Assembly (NCBI RefSeq): GCF_013337765.1
Contig: NZ_VBSB01000001.1
Location: forward strand, 18,177-82,176
Source: Mycolicibacterium sphagni
GTDB taxonomy: Bacteria; Actinomycetota; Actinomycetes; Mycobacteriales; Mycobacteriaceae
DNA: 64,000 nucleotides
Direction of reading: 5' to 3'
Part shown: in pieces, positions 7,794 through 14,457 of the stretch
How positions within the stretch are numbered: position 1 is the stretch's first letter
Layout of the letters: each line of letters starts with the position of its first letter
Made by a program: the position numbers and the translations under genes
The notes under the pieces: model-generated
Told to the model about the DNA's origin: nothing
Seen by the model: the letters and a program-made list of their open reading frames with translations, nothing else
Databases searched by the model: none

Positions 7794-7837
7794 GCCCCGC
7801 GCGTGCGCGTAGTTGCGACCTCCGCGCCGCGCGGGGC
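7794..7837 (+). terminator. Hairpin after the capsid gene
   Basis: GCCCCGCGCG (7794-7803) and CGCGCGGGGC (7828-7837) form a perfect 10-bp GC stem with a 24-nt loop, 93 bp past the capsid stop. No U-tract follows, which is common for mycobacterial terminators. Confidence 0.5.
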
Positions 7838-7878
7838 CTCACACCCAAGGGGGGTGGCGGGTGCCCCCGAAGTCGCCT

Positions 7879-7926
7879 ATTTCCGCATCTCACGGCATAG
7901 GCGGAAATCTCTCCCCGGTGTTTTTT
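7879..7926 (+). terminator. Hairpin followed by a T-run
   Basis: ATTTCCGC (7879-7886) pairs with GCGGAAAT (7901-7908) and a run of six T follows at about 7920. This looks like a classical intrinsic terminator for plus-strand transcription. GCGGAAAT also occurs directly repeated at 7759-7766. Confidence 0.5.
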
Positions 7927-8002
7927 CCCAACCGTTGTCGGTGCCGACCCGAACGCAGGCGCTCGGCGGCGTGGCCCGTCGTAGTACCGCCAGACGCAGA
8001 CG

Positions 8003-8038
8003 ACGAAGGCGCCACCCCCGCGGGGATGGCGCCTTCGT
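8003..8038 (-). terminator. Strong hairpin downstream of the DGQHR gene
   Basis: ACGAAGGCGCCA (8003-8014) and TGGCGCCTTCGT (8027-8038) form a perfect 12-bp stem; the loop itself contains CCCCGCGGGG. It starts 10 bp past the minus-strand stop and could terminate transcription in both directions. Confidence 0.6.
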
Positions 8039-8047
8039 GGCCGAGAC

Positions 8048-9319
8048 CTACAGCTGAGCGGGGGCCTTCTTGTACCAGCCCGTGATGACCCCGACCAGAT
8101 GAACGATGTTCTGCGTCCGCATGATCGGTGCATTCGCGTTCGGCTCGAAGTCACCGTTCGCCTCGGTGGTGCGCCAGATGCTCGTCTCAGCGACCGGCGC
8201 CGCCATGTGGCGGTCCAGCTTCTTGAAGAAGTCGGTGATGTCATCCAGCTCCGCGGGGTCGTCACCTGCGCGCAGCTCCCGGAACACCCCGGCCAGCACG
8301 CGCAGCATGCCCACCGAGCCCAGCAGTGAGGAGCGCCGCAGGGTCTGCGACGTCGACAACTCATCGGCCTTCAATTCGGCTTCAGGATCGTCTTCGGTGA
8401 CCGCGGCCAGCCCCACGAAGGCCGTGGAGATGACGTCGAGGAAGTCCTTCACCTGTTCGATCACCTCACCGTCGGTGAGGGTCTGCTCGGCCTTCTTGCT
8501 GATGCGGCCACCCGCGCCGGCGATCACCGCACGGGTGATGTCGGCGACGTGCTTGGCGCCCATCAGGTTCCGGTTCTTCATCGTCATACGGTCCTGCTCG
8601 GCGTCGACCCTGCCCTTGAGCAGAGGGTGGTCGATGACGTCGGACAGGGTCCGGTTGGCGACCTTGTAGCTGTCGAAGCGGGCGCGGACTGCGCTGCTAA
8701 TGCCCTTAGCGTTGTCGGCGACGTCCACGAACATCTGCTGGCCCTTGATCGGGTCGGGCTCGACGTAGATGTCCAGACCGACGAATTCCGTCCTCAGCCG
8801 ATTCATCTGGGCTATCAGGGTCTCGCGCTCCTGGGCGAGCTTCGCTGCCTTCTCGGGGCTAACCTTGCGCGCCGTCTCGCGGTCGTTCGCAGCGATCGCG
8901 TCGGTGATGCGCTGCTTCTCGAACCACACACCGAGGACACGGTGCTGTCCGTCGATGGTCCGCATCGACGAGATGCCGCCAATGGCCCACGGCACCGTTA
9001 GGTAACCCACCGCGCCGTGCTCGTCCACCTTCTCGAACTTGCAACCTCCGGTATCGCGGGCCAGCAGAGCGGGAGCGACCCAGTCCTTCTTGGTGTCGAG
9101 GTACTCACCGAAGTGCTTGGCGTGGAGCCGGTCGACCTTGCGGTTGTCCTTGTCCACGTTGTTCGGATCAGGCACCGGCAGAATCGTCGGGAGATCCAGC
9201 AGCGGAACCCGCGTGCTGTAGACGTCGCGGCCTCCCTGCTGGGTCCGAATTGCCAGGTACGTGCTGGAATCTTGCGGCTTCGACAGCCGCAGCGGGTCAA
9301 CCGAGATGGAAGTGGTCAC
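8048..9319 (-). CDS. DGQHR-domain (DndB-like) protein
   Basis: 423 residues from GTG at 9319, chosen over an upstream ATG at 9457 because AGGAG precedes it at good spacing and a promoter lies between the two. TIDGQHRVLGVWFE has the signature DGQHR at 123-127. The rest fits the family shared with DndB of DNA phosphorothioation loci: VPLLDLPTILPVPDPNN near residue 40, GLDIYVEPDPIKGQQMFVDVADNAKGISSAVRARFD and a helical C-terminus. DndB acts as a transcriptional repressor in dnd systems; solitary DGQHR proteins in mobile elements are of unknown function. No dndCDE genes are nearby. It is the first cargo gene after the capsid and is divergent from the nuclease-like gene at 9795. Confidence 0.8.
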   Translation of the reverse strand: MTTSISVDPLRLSKPQDSSTYLAIRTQQGGRDVYSTRVPLLDLPTILPVPDPNNVDKDNRKVDRLHAKHFGEYLDTKKDWVAPALLARDTGGCKFEKVDEHGAVGYLTVPWAIGGISSMRTIDGQHRVLGVWFEKQRITDAIAANDRETARKVSPEKAAKLAQERETLIAQMNRLRTEFVGLDIYVEPDPIKGQQMFVDVADNAKGISSAVRARFDSYKVANRTLSDVIDHPLLKGRVDAEQDRMTMKNRNLMGAKHVADITRAVIAGAGGRISKKAEQTLTDGEVIEQVKDFLDVISTAFVGLAAVTEDDPEAELKADELSTSQTLRRSSLLGSVGMLRVLAGVFRELRAGDDPAELDDITDFFKKLDRHMAAPVAETSIWRTTEANGDFEPNANAPIMRTQNIVHLVGVITGWYKKAPAQL

Positions 9320-9371
9320 GCAAGCTCCTATGTGAGGTGTTAACCCCCAAATCGGAGGCCGGTAGTGACAA

Positions 9372-9412
9372 ACTATACAGACACCGCGTTGTTGACGCAA
9401 ATAAGATCTTAT
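9372..9412 (-). promoter_or_regulatory. Promoter and 12-bp palindrome upstream of the DGQHR gene
   Basis: On the minus strand TTGCGT (9395-9400), a 17-bp spacer and TATAGT (9372-9377) make a good sigma-A-type promoter, with the transcript start about 45 nt before the GTG. Immediately upstream of the -35 is ATAAGATCTTAT (9401-9412), a perfect 12-bp palindrome, AT-rich against the surroundings and a strong operator candidate. Confidence 0.65.
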
Positions 9413-9794
9413 CGGACCCAACAAGAGGCTACCAAGCCATGCCGTTAGGAATGGCATGTAAGCCGGTGGGCCGTCAGTCCGAGGGCGCCGACCAGGACCG
9501 CGTTAGCCGATGGCCGACCTGAGCATCGACATGGACTGCTCGGATCGTGCGGGCCCAAAGAAGGGAGCCGACACGCGAACCCTCGAAGTCTGGGTGCTGT
9601 AGCTTGTCTGGCTGCGCGGGTAGCGTTCTGCGCGGGAGTGGCGAAACCCCGACGGGGGCCGACCCGCCAGTCGGGTTCACGCCGATCGCGTTTGGTCGAT
9701 GCAGGACCGGCGGCAACACCAGACAATTCGGCTCCGCAGAAGGAACGAAAACGGCGAGTCGGCAGATTCGGACCACATCCGGGATGGATCGAAC
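9413..9794. other. 382-bp gap between divergent cargo genes
   Basis: No convincing gene. It contains a CATGCC/GGCATG inverted repeat (9438-9443 and 9453-9458). If the plus-strand gene starts at the upstream TTG/ATG-like codon 9699 rather than GTG 9795, part of this gap is coding; that extension (rich in Arg/Gln/Asn) does not look like a folded domain. Confidence 0.5.
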
Positions 9795-11279
9795 GTGGCG
9801 AAGAGGGACGAGCCGCTGCGGATGGATGAAACGCACAAGCGGCTGCTGGACTGGACCTACGGGCAGCCGCCGTCGGAGCGGCTCGCCGCGCTGATTCTTG
9901 ATGACGAAGGCTATCGGGACATCGACCCGTCACATCCGCTAGGCGGCCCAGACGGCGGCCGCGACGGCCACTGCACCCGCGACGGCGAGGAAGGGGTCTG
10001 GGCGGTGTACTTCCCCCGAGGTCAGCAGAGCTTGAAGGACATCGGCGACAAGCTGGTGGCAGACATCGACGCTGCGCGAAAGCACGACCCGGAGTTTTTG
10101 GTATTCGTGACGAACCAAGAGATCCGCCATTCCGAACGGACCAGCCTTCGAGCCCTCGGCGGTGAGATCAGAATCGAACTGCTCCACCTAGAACGGGTCG
10201 GCACCAATCTAGATCGGCAAAGAATGGCCGCCGTCCGCGAGCAGTTCCTGAAGATCCCGGCGACGCCGGTGTCTGATGACCCTTCTATCGACTTGAGGGT
10301 TTCGTTGGTCGGCACCGCCCACATGTTCACCGACGACAACAAAGTTCTGAATCACTGGGTAGCGATACGTGAAAAGGAGATTCGCAAGAAGTCGGAACAA
10401 GGGCATGCAAGGCTGCGGGCCGAGCAGGAAAAGAAAGAACGCGCAGAAGCCGAACGGCGGGCTCAACAGGCTCGACAGGCAGCGGAGAAGGCCCGCGAGA
10501 CCCGCATGGAGCCCTTTCCCGGACGGTTCGGCGGCAGCGCCATTGAAATGCCTTGGGGGGGTGACTTCTTGCGTGACAGCAAGATTTTCGATGCAGTCAC
10601 GATGGAGCAGGCTGTGCCCGACTTCATTTCACGGATGCGAGGCATCCAGGGCGTGGAGGTGCCGCAGCCACCCGAGCCCCTGAGCGAGGAGGAGATCGCC
10701 AGCCGAGTCGCTGCGTACCGAACCACCTTAGAGTCGCGCTGGCCTTCGTGTAGGGACTACCTCGCAGGTGTCGGTTGGGATGGCATGCACATCCGAATCA
10801 AGAACGAGGCCAAGAGTTTTCTAACCGACGTCGAGGTCATCTTGACGTTCCGTGGCGCACGCGGAGTAGACCATGAAGGGCTCGACGACTTCGAACTCAT
10901 GAAGGTCCAGGACCCGGCCTGGGAGCCTCCGAGGGACCCGCTCTACTACACCGCCATACCCGCGATGGCCCGCTTCCGCTCCAAAGATTTTCCTATCGAG
11001 TGGCGGGACAACGACGATGGGGATCTGGAGGTGACCATCACACTTGCACGCCTGCGGCCGCTTTCTGAATGGCGAAGCGAGGACTACGGCGACGAGGTCG
11101 TATTGGTCGTAGACCCCGGCGCAGACATCGACGAGGTCTCTGTCACGTTCACTGCGACCGCACGCACCCATGACGATGTCTTCGAGGGCGCGCCACTCAC
11201 GGTCCCGGTCGAAAAGATTTCGATGCTGGACAAACTGTTGGCAGTGATGGAGGCGACGAAAGACACCTCTGATGACTAG
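9795..11279 (+). CDS. Nuclease-like N-domain plus coiled coil protein; putative defence cargo
   Basis: About 494 residues if GTG 9795 is the start (ATG 9822 and a start at 9699 are alternatives). Counting from ATG 9822, residues 1-140 resemble a restriction-endonuclease-like module I know from uncharacterised proteins: WTYGQPPSERLAALIL, then HPLGGPDGGRDGH (39-50) and WAVYFPRGQQSLKDIGDKL (60-78), then a strand FLVFVTNQEI (92-101). GGPDGGRD would carry the metal-binding Asp. A long charged coiled coil (about 215-270, KKSEQGHARLRAEQEKKERAEAERR) connects to a beta-rich C-terminal domain (IKNEAKSFLTDVEVILTF, DLEVTITLARLRPL, VSVTFTATART). Position between the capsid and attR, divergent from the DGQHR gene, suggests cargo such as anti-phage defence; that is inference. 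Confidence 0.65.
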   Translation: MAKRDEPLRMDETHKRLLDWTYGQPPSERLAALILDDEGYRDIDPSHPLGGPDGGRDGHCTRDGEEGVWAVYFPRGQQSLKDIGDKLVADIDAARKHDPEFLVFVTNQEIRHSERTSLRALGGEIRIELLHLERVGTNLDRQRMAAVREQFLKIPATPVSDDPSIDLRVSLVGTAHMFTDDNKVLNHWVAIREKEIRKKSEQGHARLRAEQEKKERAEAERRAQQARQAAEKARETRMEPFPGRFGGSAIEMPWGGDFLRDSKIFDAVTMEQAVPDFISRMRGIQGVEVPQPPEPLSEEEIASRVAAYRTTLESRWPSCRDYLAGVGWDGMHIRIKNEAKSFLTDVEVILTFRGARGVDHEGLDDFELMKVQDPAWEPPRDPLYYTAIPAMARFRSKDFPIEWRDNDDGDLEVTITLARLRPLSEWRSEDYGDEVVLVVDPGADIDEVSVTFTATARTHDDVFEGAPLTVPVEKISMLDKLLAVMEATKDTSDD

Positions 11280-11308
11280 GGCGTTCTTTAGGGAATCGTT
11301 GCCACCGG

Positions 11309-11338
11309 TTGACGAAAGACTTCCTTGTTGGCCATAGT
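11309..11338 (+). promoter_or_regulatory. Promoter for the leader/basic-protein unit
   Basis: TTGACG (11309-11314), an 18-bp spacer and CATAGT (11333-11338). It lies 30 bp past the nuclease-like gene and would produce a 5' leader of about 125 nt before the leader ORF. Confidence 0.5.
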
Positions 11339-11469
11339 CTGCGCCTGACCGCTGGCCCGAATCGGTGTTGCCCTCTCATGTCCACCCCGTATGGCGCAGA
11401 AGGAATTTCGCATCTTCGCGAGCGCGAGCGCATACCATCATCACGTACAAGGGCAACAAGGAGGGATCC

Positions 11470-11517
11470 ATGCCGGGGGTATCACTGGCTGTGTCGGGTG
11501 GGATGGCCTGTGGCTGA
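11470..11517 (+). CDS. 15-codon leader peptide with a perfect Shine-Dalgarno
   Basis: ATG 11470 is preceded by AAGGAGG (11458-11464) at 5-nt spacing, the best ribosome-binding site seen in the element. It encodes MPGVSLAVSGGMACG and stops at TGA 11515-11517, overlapping the GTG (11510) of the next gene by 8 nt. The strong site on so short an ORF suggests a translationally coupled leader or a regulatory peptide. No homology is claimed. Confidence 0.5.
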   Translation: MPGVSLAVSGGMACG

Positions 11518-11875
11518 AAGTCACCAGGAGCGCAAGAAGACACGCATTGCGCGCAAGGCGGCGGCGGAGGCGCAAGCTGCTGAGAATGCGAAGTTAGTTG
11601 CCGAGGCTAGAGCGTCAGGCAAACTCGCCGCCCCGAACGAGCAATGGCTAGCTCGCGCGAAGGCAGCTGGCAAGGCGGTCAGACGCGCGAAGATGCCCAA
11701 CCCCAAAAAGCCGCAGGTGCCGATCATTGGCCGTCAACGTGCTGTTAACCGGTATGTAGACAATTCGCCTCAGTCTGAGTCGGGCAAGCGGGTTCCTAAG
11801 CGAATTACGTCCGTCGTTCGGGGGGCCTTCCGGGATTGGGGAAGCGGAGCTGAACAGCTGTCGCAACAGTCTTGA
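11510..11875 (+). CDS. Small highly basic protein (121 aa)
   Basis: The start is taken as GTG 11510, inside the stop of the leader ORF, because upstream residues in this frame look non-coding. The product is Ala/Lys/Arg-rich: KKTRIARKAAAEAQAAENAKLVAEARASGKL, LARAKAAGKAVRRAKMPNPKKPQVP, and RVPKRITSVVRGAFRDWGSGAEQL. It probably has helical and disordered segments and could bind nucleic acid, but no family is recognised. It is the last gene of the element, ending about 45 bp before attR. Confidence 0.5.
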   Translation: MAESHQERKKTRIARKAAAEAQAAENAKLVAEARASGKLAAPNEQWLARAKAAGKAVRRAKMPNPKKPQVPIIGRQRAVNRYVDNSPQSESGKRVPKRITSVVRGAFRDWGSGAEQLSQQS

Positions 11876-11919
11876 GGCCACACATCTCATCTTTAGAACG
11901 TCCTTCACCAAATCGCTGA

Positions 11920-11924
11920 CACCA
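11920..11924 (+). other. attR core (CACCA)
   Basis: Right copy of the core. It is preceded by TTCAC (11904-11908) and TCGCT (11913-11917), the left halves of the attP dyad, and is followed by HNH coding sequence. The frame fixes this copy rather than the nearby CACCA at 11906-11910. Confidence 0.8.
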
Positions 11925-12261
11925 CATCCTGAAAACGTTCTGGGGCTGGACAGACGAACAGCTGCCCGACGGCACGGTGATCTGGCGGCTTCCCGGCGGC
12001 GACACCTATGTGACGACCCCCGGCAGCATCGTGCTGTTTCCCGCACTCATGACACCCACAACCCCACCGCCACCTCCGGTGCAACCGCCACCGCATCGCT
12101 GTGGCACCCGCACGGTGATGATGCCCCGACGATCGACGACCCGACGACAGAACCGCGCCCACCACATCACCACCGAACGCACCCGCAACCACACAGACCG
12201 CACACCCACCACAGCCCGATCGGCACCCCACAACAGCAACGACGACACGCCGCCCTTCTAA
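11920..12261 (+). pseudogene. 3' part of the interrupted 13E12/DUF222 HNH gene
   Basis: Open reading from the attR core to TAA 12259-12261: [42 protein letters not shown], then a proline-rich linker and [27 protein letters not shown]. This is the standard C-terminus of 13E12 proteins, and its frame is continuous with the 5' part when the element is removed. Without element excision there is no start codon or ribosome-binding site for it other than ATG 11977. Confidence 0.85.
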
Positions 12262-12270
12262 TCTGGAACC

Positions 12271-13038
12271 ATGCCCGAGGGCGACACCGTCTTCCACACC
12301 GCGGCCAACTTGCGCGATGCGCTGGCCGGTAAGACGCTGACGCGCTGCGATATCCGCGTACCGCGCTACGCCACCACAGATCTCAGCGGCAACACCATCG
12401 ATGAGGTCATCAGCCGTGGCAAGCACCTGTTCATCCGGGTGGGCCCGGCCAGCATCCACTCACATCTGAAGATGGACGGCGCTTGGCGCGTGAGCCCGCG
12501 TGGGACGCCCCAGCGGCAGGCCCACAAGATCCGAATCATCCTGGAAACAGCAGACATTCAGGCCCTCGGTATCGACCTGGGTGTGCTGGAGGTCCTGGAC
12601 CGCGACAACGATCAGGACGTCGTCGCGCACCTCGGGCCCGACCTTCTCGGCGACGACTGGGATCCCCAGCTGGCTGCGGCCAATCTGACCAGGGAACCCG
12701 ACCGGCCCATCGCCGCCGCCCTGCTGGATCAGCGGAACCTCGCCGGTGTCGGCAACGTCTACGCAAACGAGCTGTGCTTCGTGTTCGGTCGGCTGCCGAC
12801 CAGCCCGGTCAACAGCCTCGCCGATCCGCTGCGCGTGGCGAACCAGGCGCACAAGATGTTGTGGGCCAACCGCACTCGCACGAACCGCACCACCACCGGC
12901 AACAGTCGTCGCGGACAAGAACTCTGGGTCTACGGCCGCGCCGGCGAGCCGTGTCGCCGCTGTGGCACACCGATCCTGCGCGCCGAATCCTCCGACTCCG
13001 AGCGCGTCACGTACTGGTGCCCGTCGTGTCAGCGGTGA
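12271..13038 (+). CDS. nei2: Endonuclease VIII (Nei2), Fpg/Nei family DNA glycosylase
   Basis: 255 residues beginning MPEGDTVF: after Met removal the catalytic Pro and Glu (PEGD) form the N-terminal active site of Fpg/Nei bifunctional glycosylase/AP lyases. [10 protein letters not shown] and [17 protein letters not shown] (the H2TH region) follow, and the C-terminal zinc finger is CRRCG ... YWCPSC (about 227-252). It removes oxidised pyrimidines and cuts the abasic site. Its adjacency to lhr in M. tuberculosis supports the assignment; here the HNH gene and element separate them. It starts 9 bp after the HNH remnant. Confidence 0.93.
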   Translation: MPEGDTVFHTAANLRDALAGKTLTRCDIRVPRYATTDLSGNTIDEVISRGKHLFIRVGPASIHSHLKMDGAWRVSPRGTPQRQAHKIRIILETADIQALGIDLGVLEVLDRDNDQDVVAHLGPDLLGDDWDPQLAAANLTREPDRPIAAALLDQRNLAGVGNVYANELCFVFGRLPTSPVNSLADPLRVANQAHKMLWANRTRTNRTTTGNSRRGQELWVYGRAGEPCRRCGTPILRAESSDSERVTYWCPSCQR

Positions 13039-13552
13039 TCGGATGGCCCGCGGCCGACATTGCCTCGGCGACCGTCTTCTCGATGCTGTTGATGGTGGCT
13101 TTGTCCAGCCGAAGCGCCACGAACTTCGCCGCACTCGACAGAGTGATCTCGAGGGGCATCCGGCCGTTCGGATACACGACAGCCACGATCACACCGGTGC
13201 CCGCCTCCAGCGCGTCCCCGATCTCGTTTCGCAGACCCGTCCGCAACTCATGCTCGGCGATCGCCGCGACCAGCCCGGCCGCCGCACCGCCGACCACGAC
13301 CGACAGCCCGATCGGTGGGATGAACAGGCCGAGCAACAACCCCAGGCCGGCACCGATCCCGACAGCGGTCCGGCCATGCCGGTTTTGTGCCTCGATGACC
13401 TGCGGGTGCCCGTCGGCATCCTTGGTGACCAACGCGGCGGCGCGCAACTCCAAACCGTGTTTGATCCGCGCATCAAGCTCGTCGAAGTCGGTGCGGGCGC
13501 GGTCGAGATCTGTATACGCGGCTATCAAAACCAACTCGTGATCGTCGTCCAT
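13007..13552 (-). CDS. DUF1269-like membrane protein
   Basis: 181 residues from ATG 13552 (upstream in-frame starts add an unlikely basic tail). The N-terminal half is a soluble alpha/beta region ([21 protein letters not shown] ... [10 protein letters not shown]) followed by a Gly/Ala-rich hydrophobic hairpin ([31 protein letters not shown], about 68-98), and the C-terminal half repeats a ferredoxin-like pattern ([14 protein letters not shown]). This resembles DUF1269 proteins; function is unknown. Its 3' end overlaps nei2 by 32 bp convergently. A GTGA-N6-TCAC palindrome at 13562-13575 just upstream of the start may be an operator. Confidence 0.7.
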   Translation of the reverse strand: MDDDHELVLIAAYTDLDRARTDFDELDARIKHGLELRAAALVTKDADGHPQVIEAQNRHGRTAVGIGAGLGLLLGLFIPPIGLSVVVGGAAAGLVAAIAEHELRTGLRNEIGDALEAGTGVIVAVVYPNGRMPLEITLSSAAKFVALRLDKATINSIEKTVAEAMSAAGHPITADTTGTST

Positions 13553-13584
13553 ACCAAGAGTGTGACCCCGTTCACATCCGTCGG

Positions 13585-14457
13585 CTAGGGACCGGAGACA
13601 CCGGCGCAACTGACGAACGACCGTAGTTCGCCCGTGACCGGATCATCGAACTCCAGCCGATGCGCCACCAGCCGTAGCGGCGTGGAGAAATCGTCGGCAG
13701 CCACCTCGAGCACCCGCGGATACAACGGGTCGTTGTCGATCGGCAGCCCCAGCGACGCCATGTGCACCCGTAACTGGTGCGTGCGCCCCGTCCGCGGACT
13801 CAATCGATAACACCCCTCCGCCTGCGCCTCCACCAACGTCTCGGCATTCGGCTCGCCCGGTTCTTCAAAAGCCTGTAACTGACCACGCTGCTTGATAATT
13901 CGGCTTCGCACGACAGTCGGCAGCTCCACCGAAGCCACGCCAGACGACCGGGCCAGGTACGTTTTCGAAACCAATCCCCGCGCGAACAGCGTCTGATACG
14001 CACCGCGAAGCTCGCGGCGGACCGTGAACAGCAGCACCCCCGCCGTCAGCCGGTCCAGCCGATGCGCCGGGCTCAACTCCGGTAACTCCAAAGACCGACG
14101 CAACCGCACCAAAGCCGTCTGAGCGACATGCCCGCCGCGCGGCATGGTGGCCAGGAAATGCGGCTTGTCGACCACCACGATGTCGTCGTCGCGATAGAGC
14201 ACCGGAATGTCGAACGGCACCACCACCTCGTCGGGCAGCTCCCGGTACAGGAAGACGTGCGCACCAGGCGGTAACACCGTCGAAGGCGTGACCACCACGC
14301 CGTCGGCGTCGACCACCTCACCGCTGAACACCTTCTCGGCGGCGGCCTCCCCGAACCGGTCGGCCAGTTCGACGAGCACCGCCCCACCACGCAGCCGCAC
14401 CCGCGCCGGCCCCACACCGTCGCGATCCGGGAGTGGTGCCGGGCGCCGCCGCCTCAA
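13585..14457 (-). CDS. RluA-family pseudouridine synthase (Rv3300c-like)
   Basis: 290 residues. PAHRLDRLTAGVLLF is the RluA catalytic motif, with the Asp of HRLDR as nucleophile; LYRDDDIVVVDKPHFLATMPRG, SKTYLARSSG and GRTHQLRVHMASLGLPIDNDPLYP complete the fold. It isomerises uridine in rRNA or tRNA; the exact target is unknown. ATG 14457 overlaps the stop of glpD2 (ATGA), so the two are in one minus-strand transcript. In M. tuberculosis phoY1 lies between these genes; here it is missing. Confidence 0.9.
   Translation of the reverse strand: MRRRRPAPLPDRDGVGPARVRLRGGAVLVELADRFGEAAAEKVFSGEVVDADGVVVTPSTVLPPGAHVFLYRELPDEVVVPFDIPVLYRDDDIVVVDKPHFLATMPRGGHVAQTALVRLRRSLELPELSPAHRLDRLTAGVLLFTVRRELRGAYQTLFARGLVSKTYLARSSGVASVELPTVVRSRIIKQRGQLQAFEEPGEPNAETLVEAQAEGCYRLSPRTGRTHQLRVHMASLGLPIDNDPLYPRVLEVAADDFSTPLRLVAHRLEFDDPVTGELRSFVSCAGVSGP

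Larger units (their letters stand above)
7702..8047. other. 346-bp gap between convergent genes
   Basis: No credible gene. It holds three hairpins (7794-7837, 7879-7908 and 8003-8038), consistent with a transcription-termination zone between the plus-strand structural genes and the minus-strand DGQHR gene. Confidence 0.6.
1976..11924 (+). mobile_element. phiRv1-like integrated satellite prophage (about 10 kb)
   Basis: The element is bounded by a shared CACCA core inside an HNH gene. Gene order is integrase, excisionase-like protein, 55-aa protein, primase-helicase, iteron cluster, two small ORFs, scaffold-like protein and HK97-type capsid on the plus strand, then a DGQHR protein (minus), a nuclease-like protein and a small basic protein (plus). 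The integrase closely resembles my memory of phiRv1 Int (Rv1586c), and the target gene family is the same. No portal, terminase, tail, lysis or holin gene is present, so it cannot make a complete virion alone. I infer a phage satellite that would depend on a helper phage; helper dependence itself is not shown by the sequence. Confidence 0.85.

Noticed and set aside
11309..11509. N-terminal extension of the basic protein
   Set aside because: It overlaps the promoter and the leader ORF and lacks coding character.
11906..11910. CACCA at 11906-11910 as the attR core
   Set aside because: It would put the HNH 3' part out of place; the copy at 11920 restores frame and dyad.
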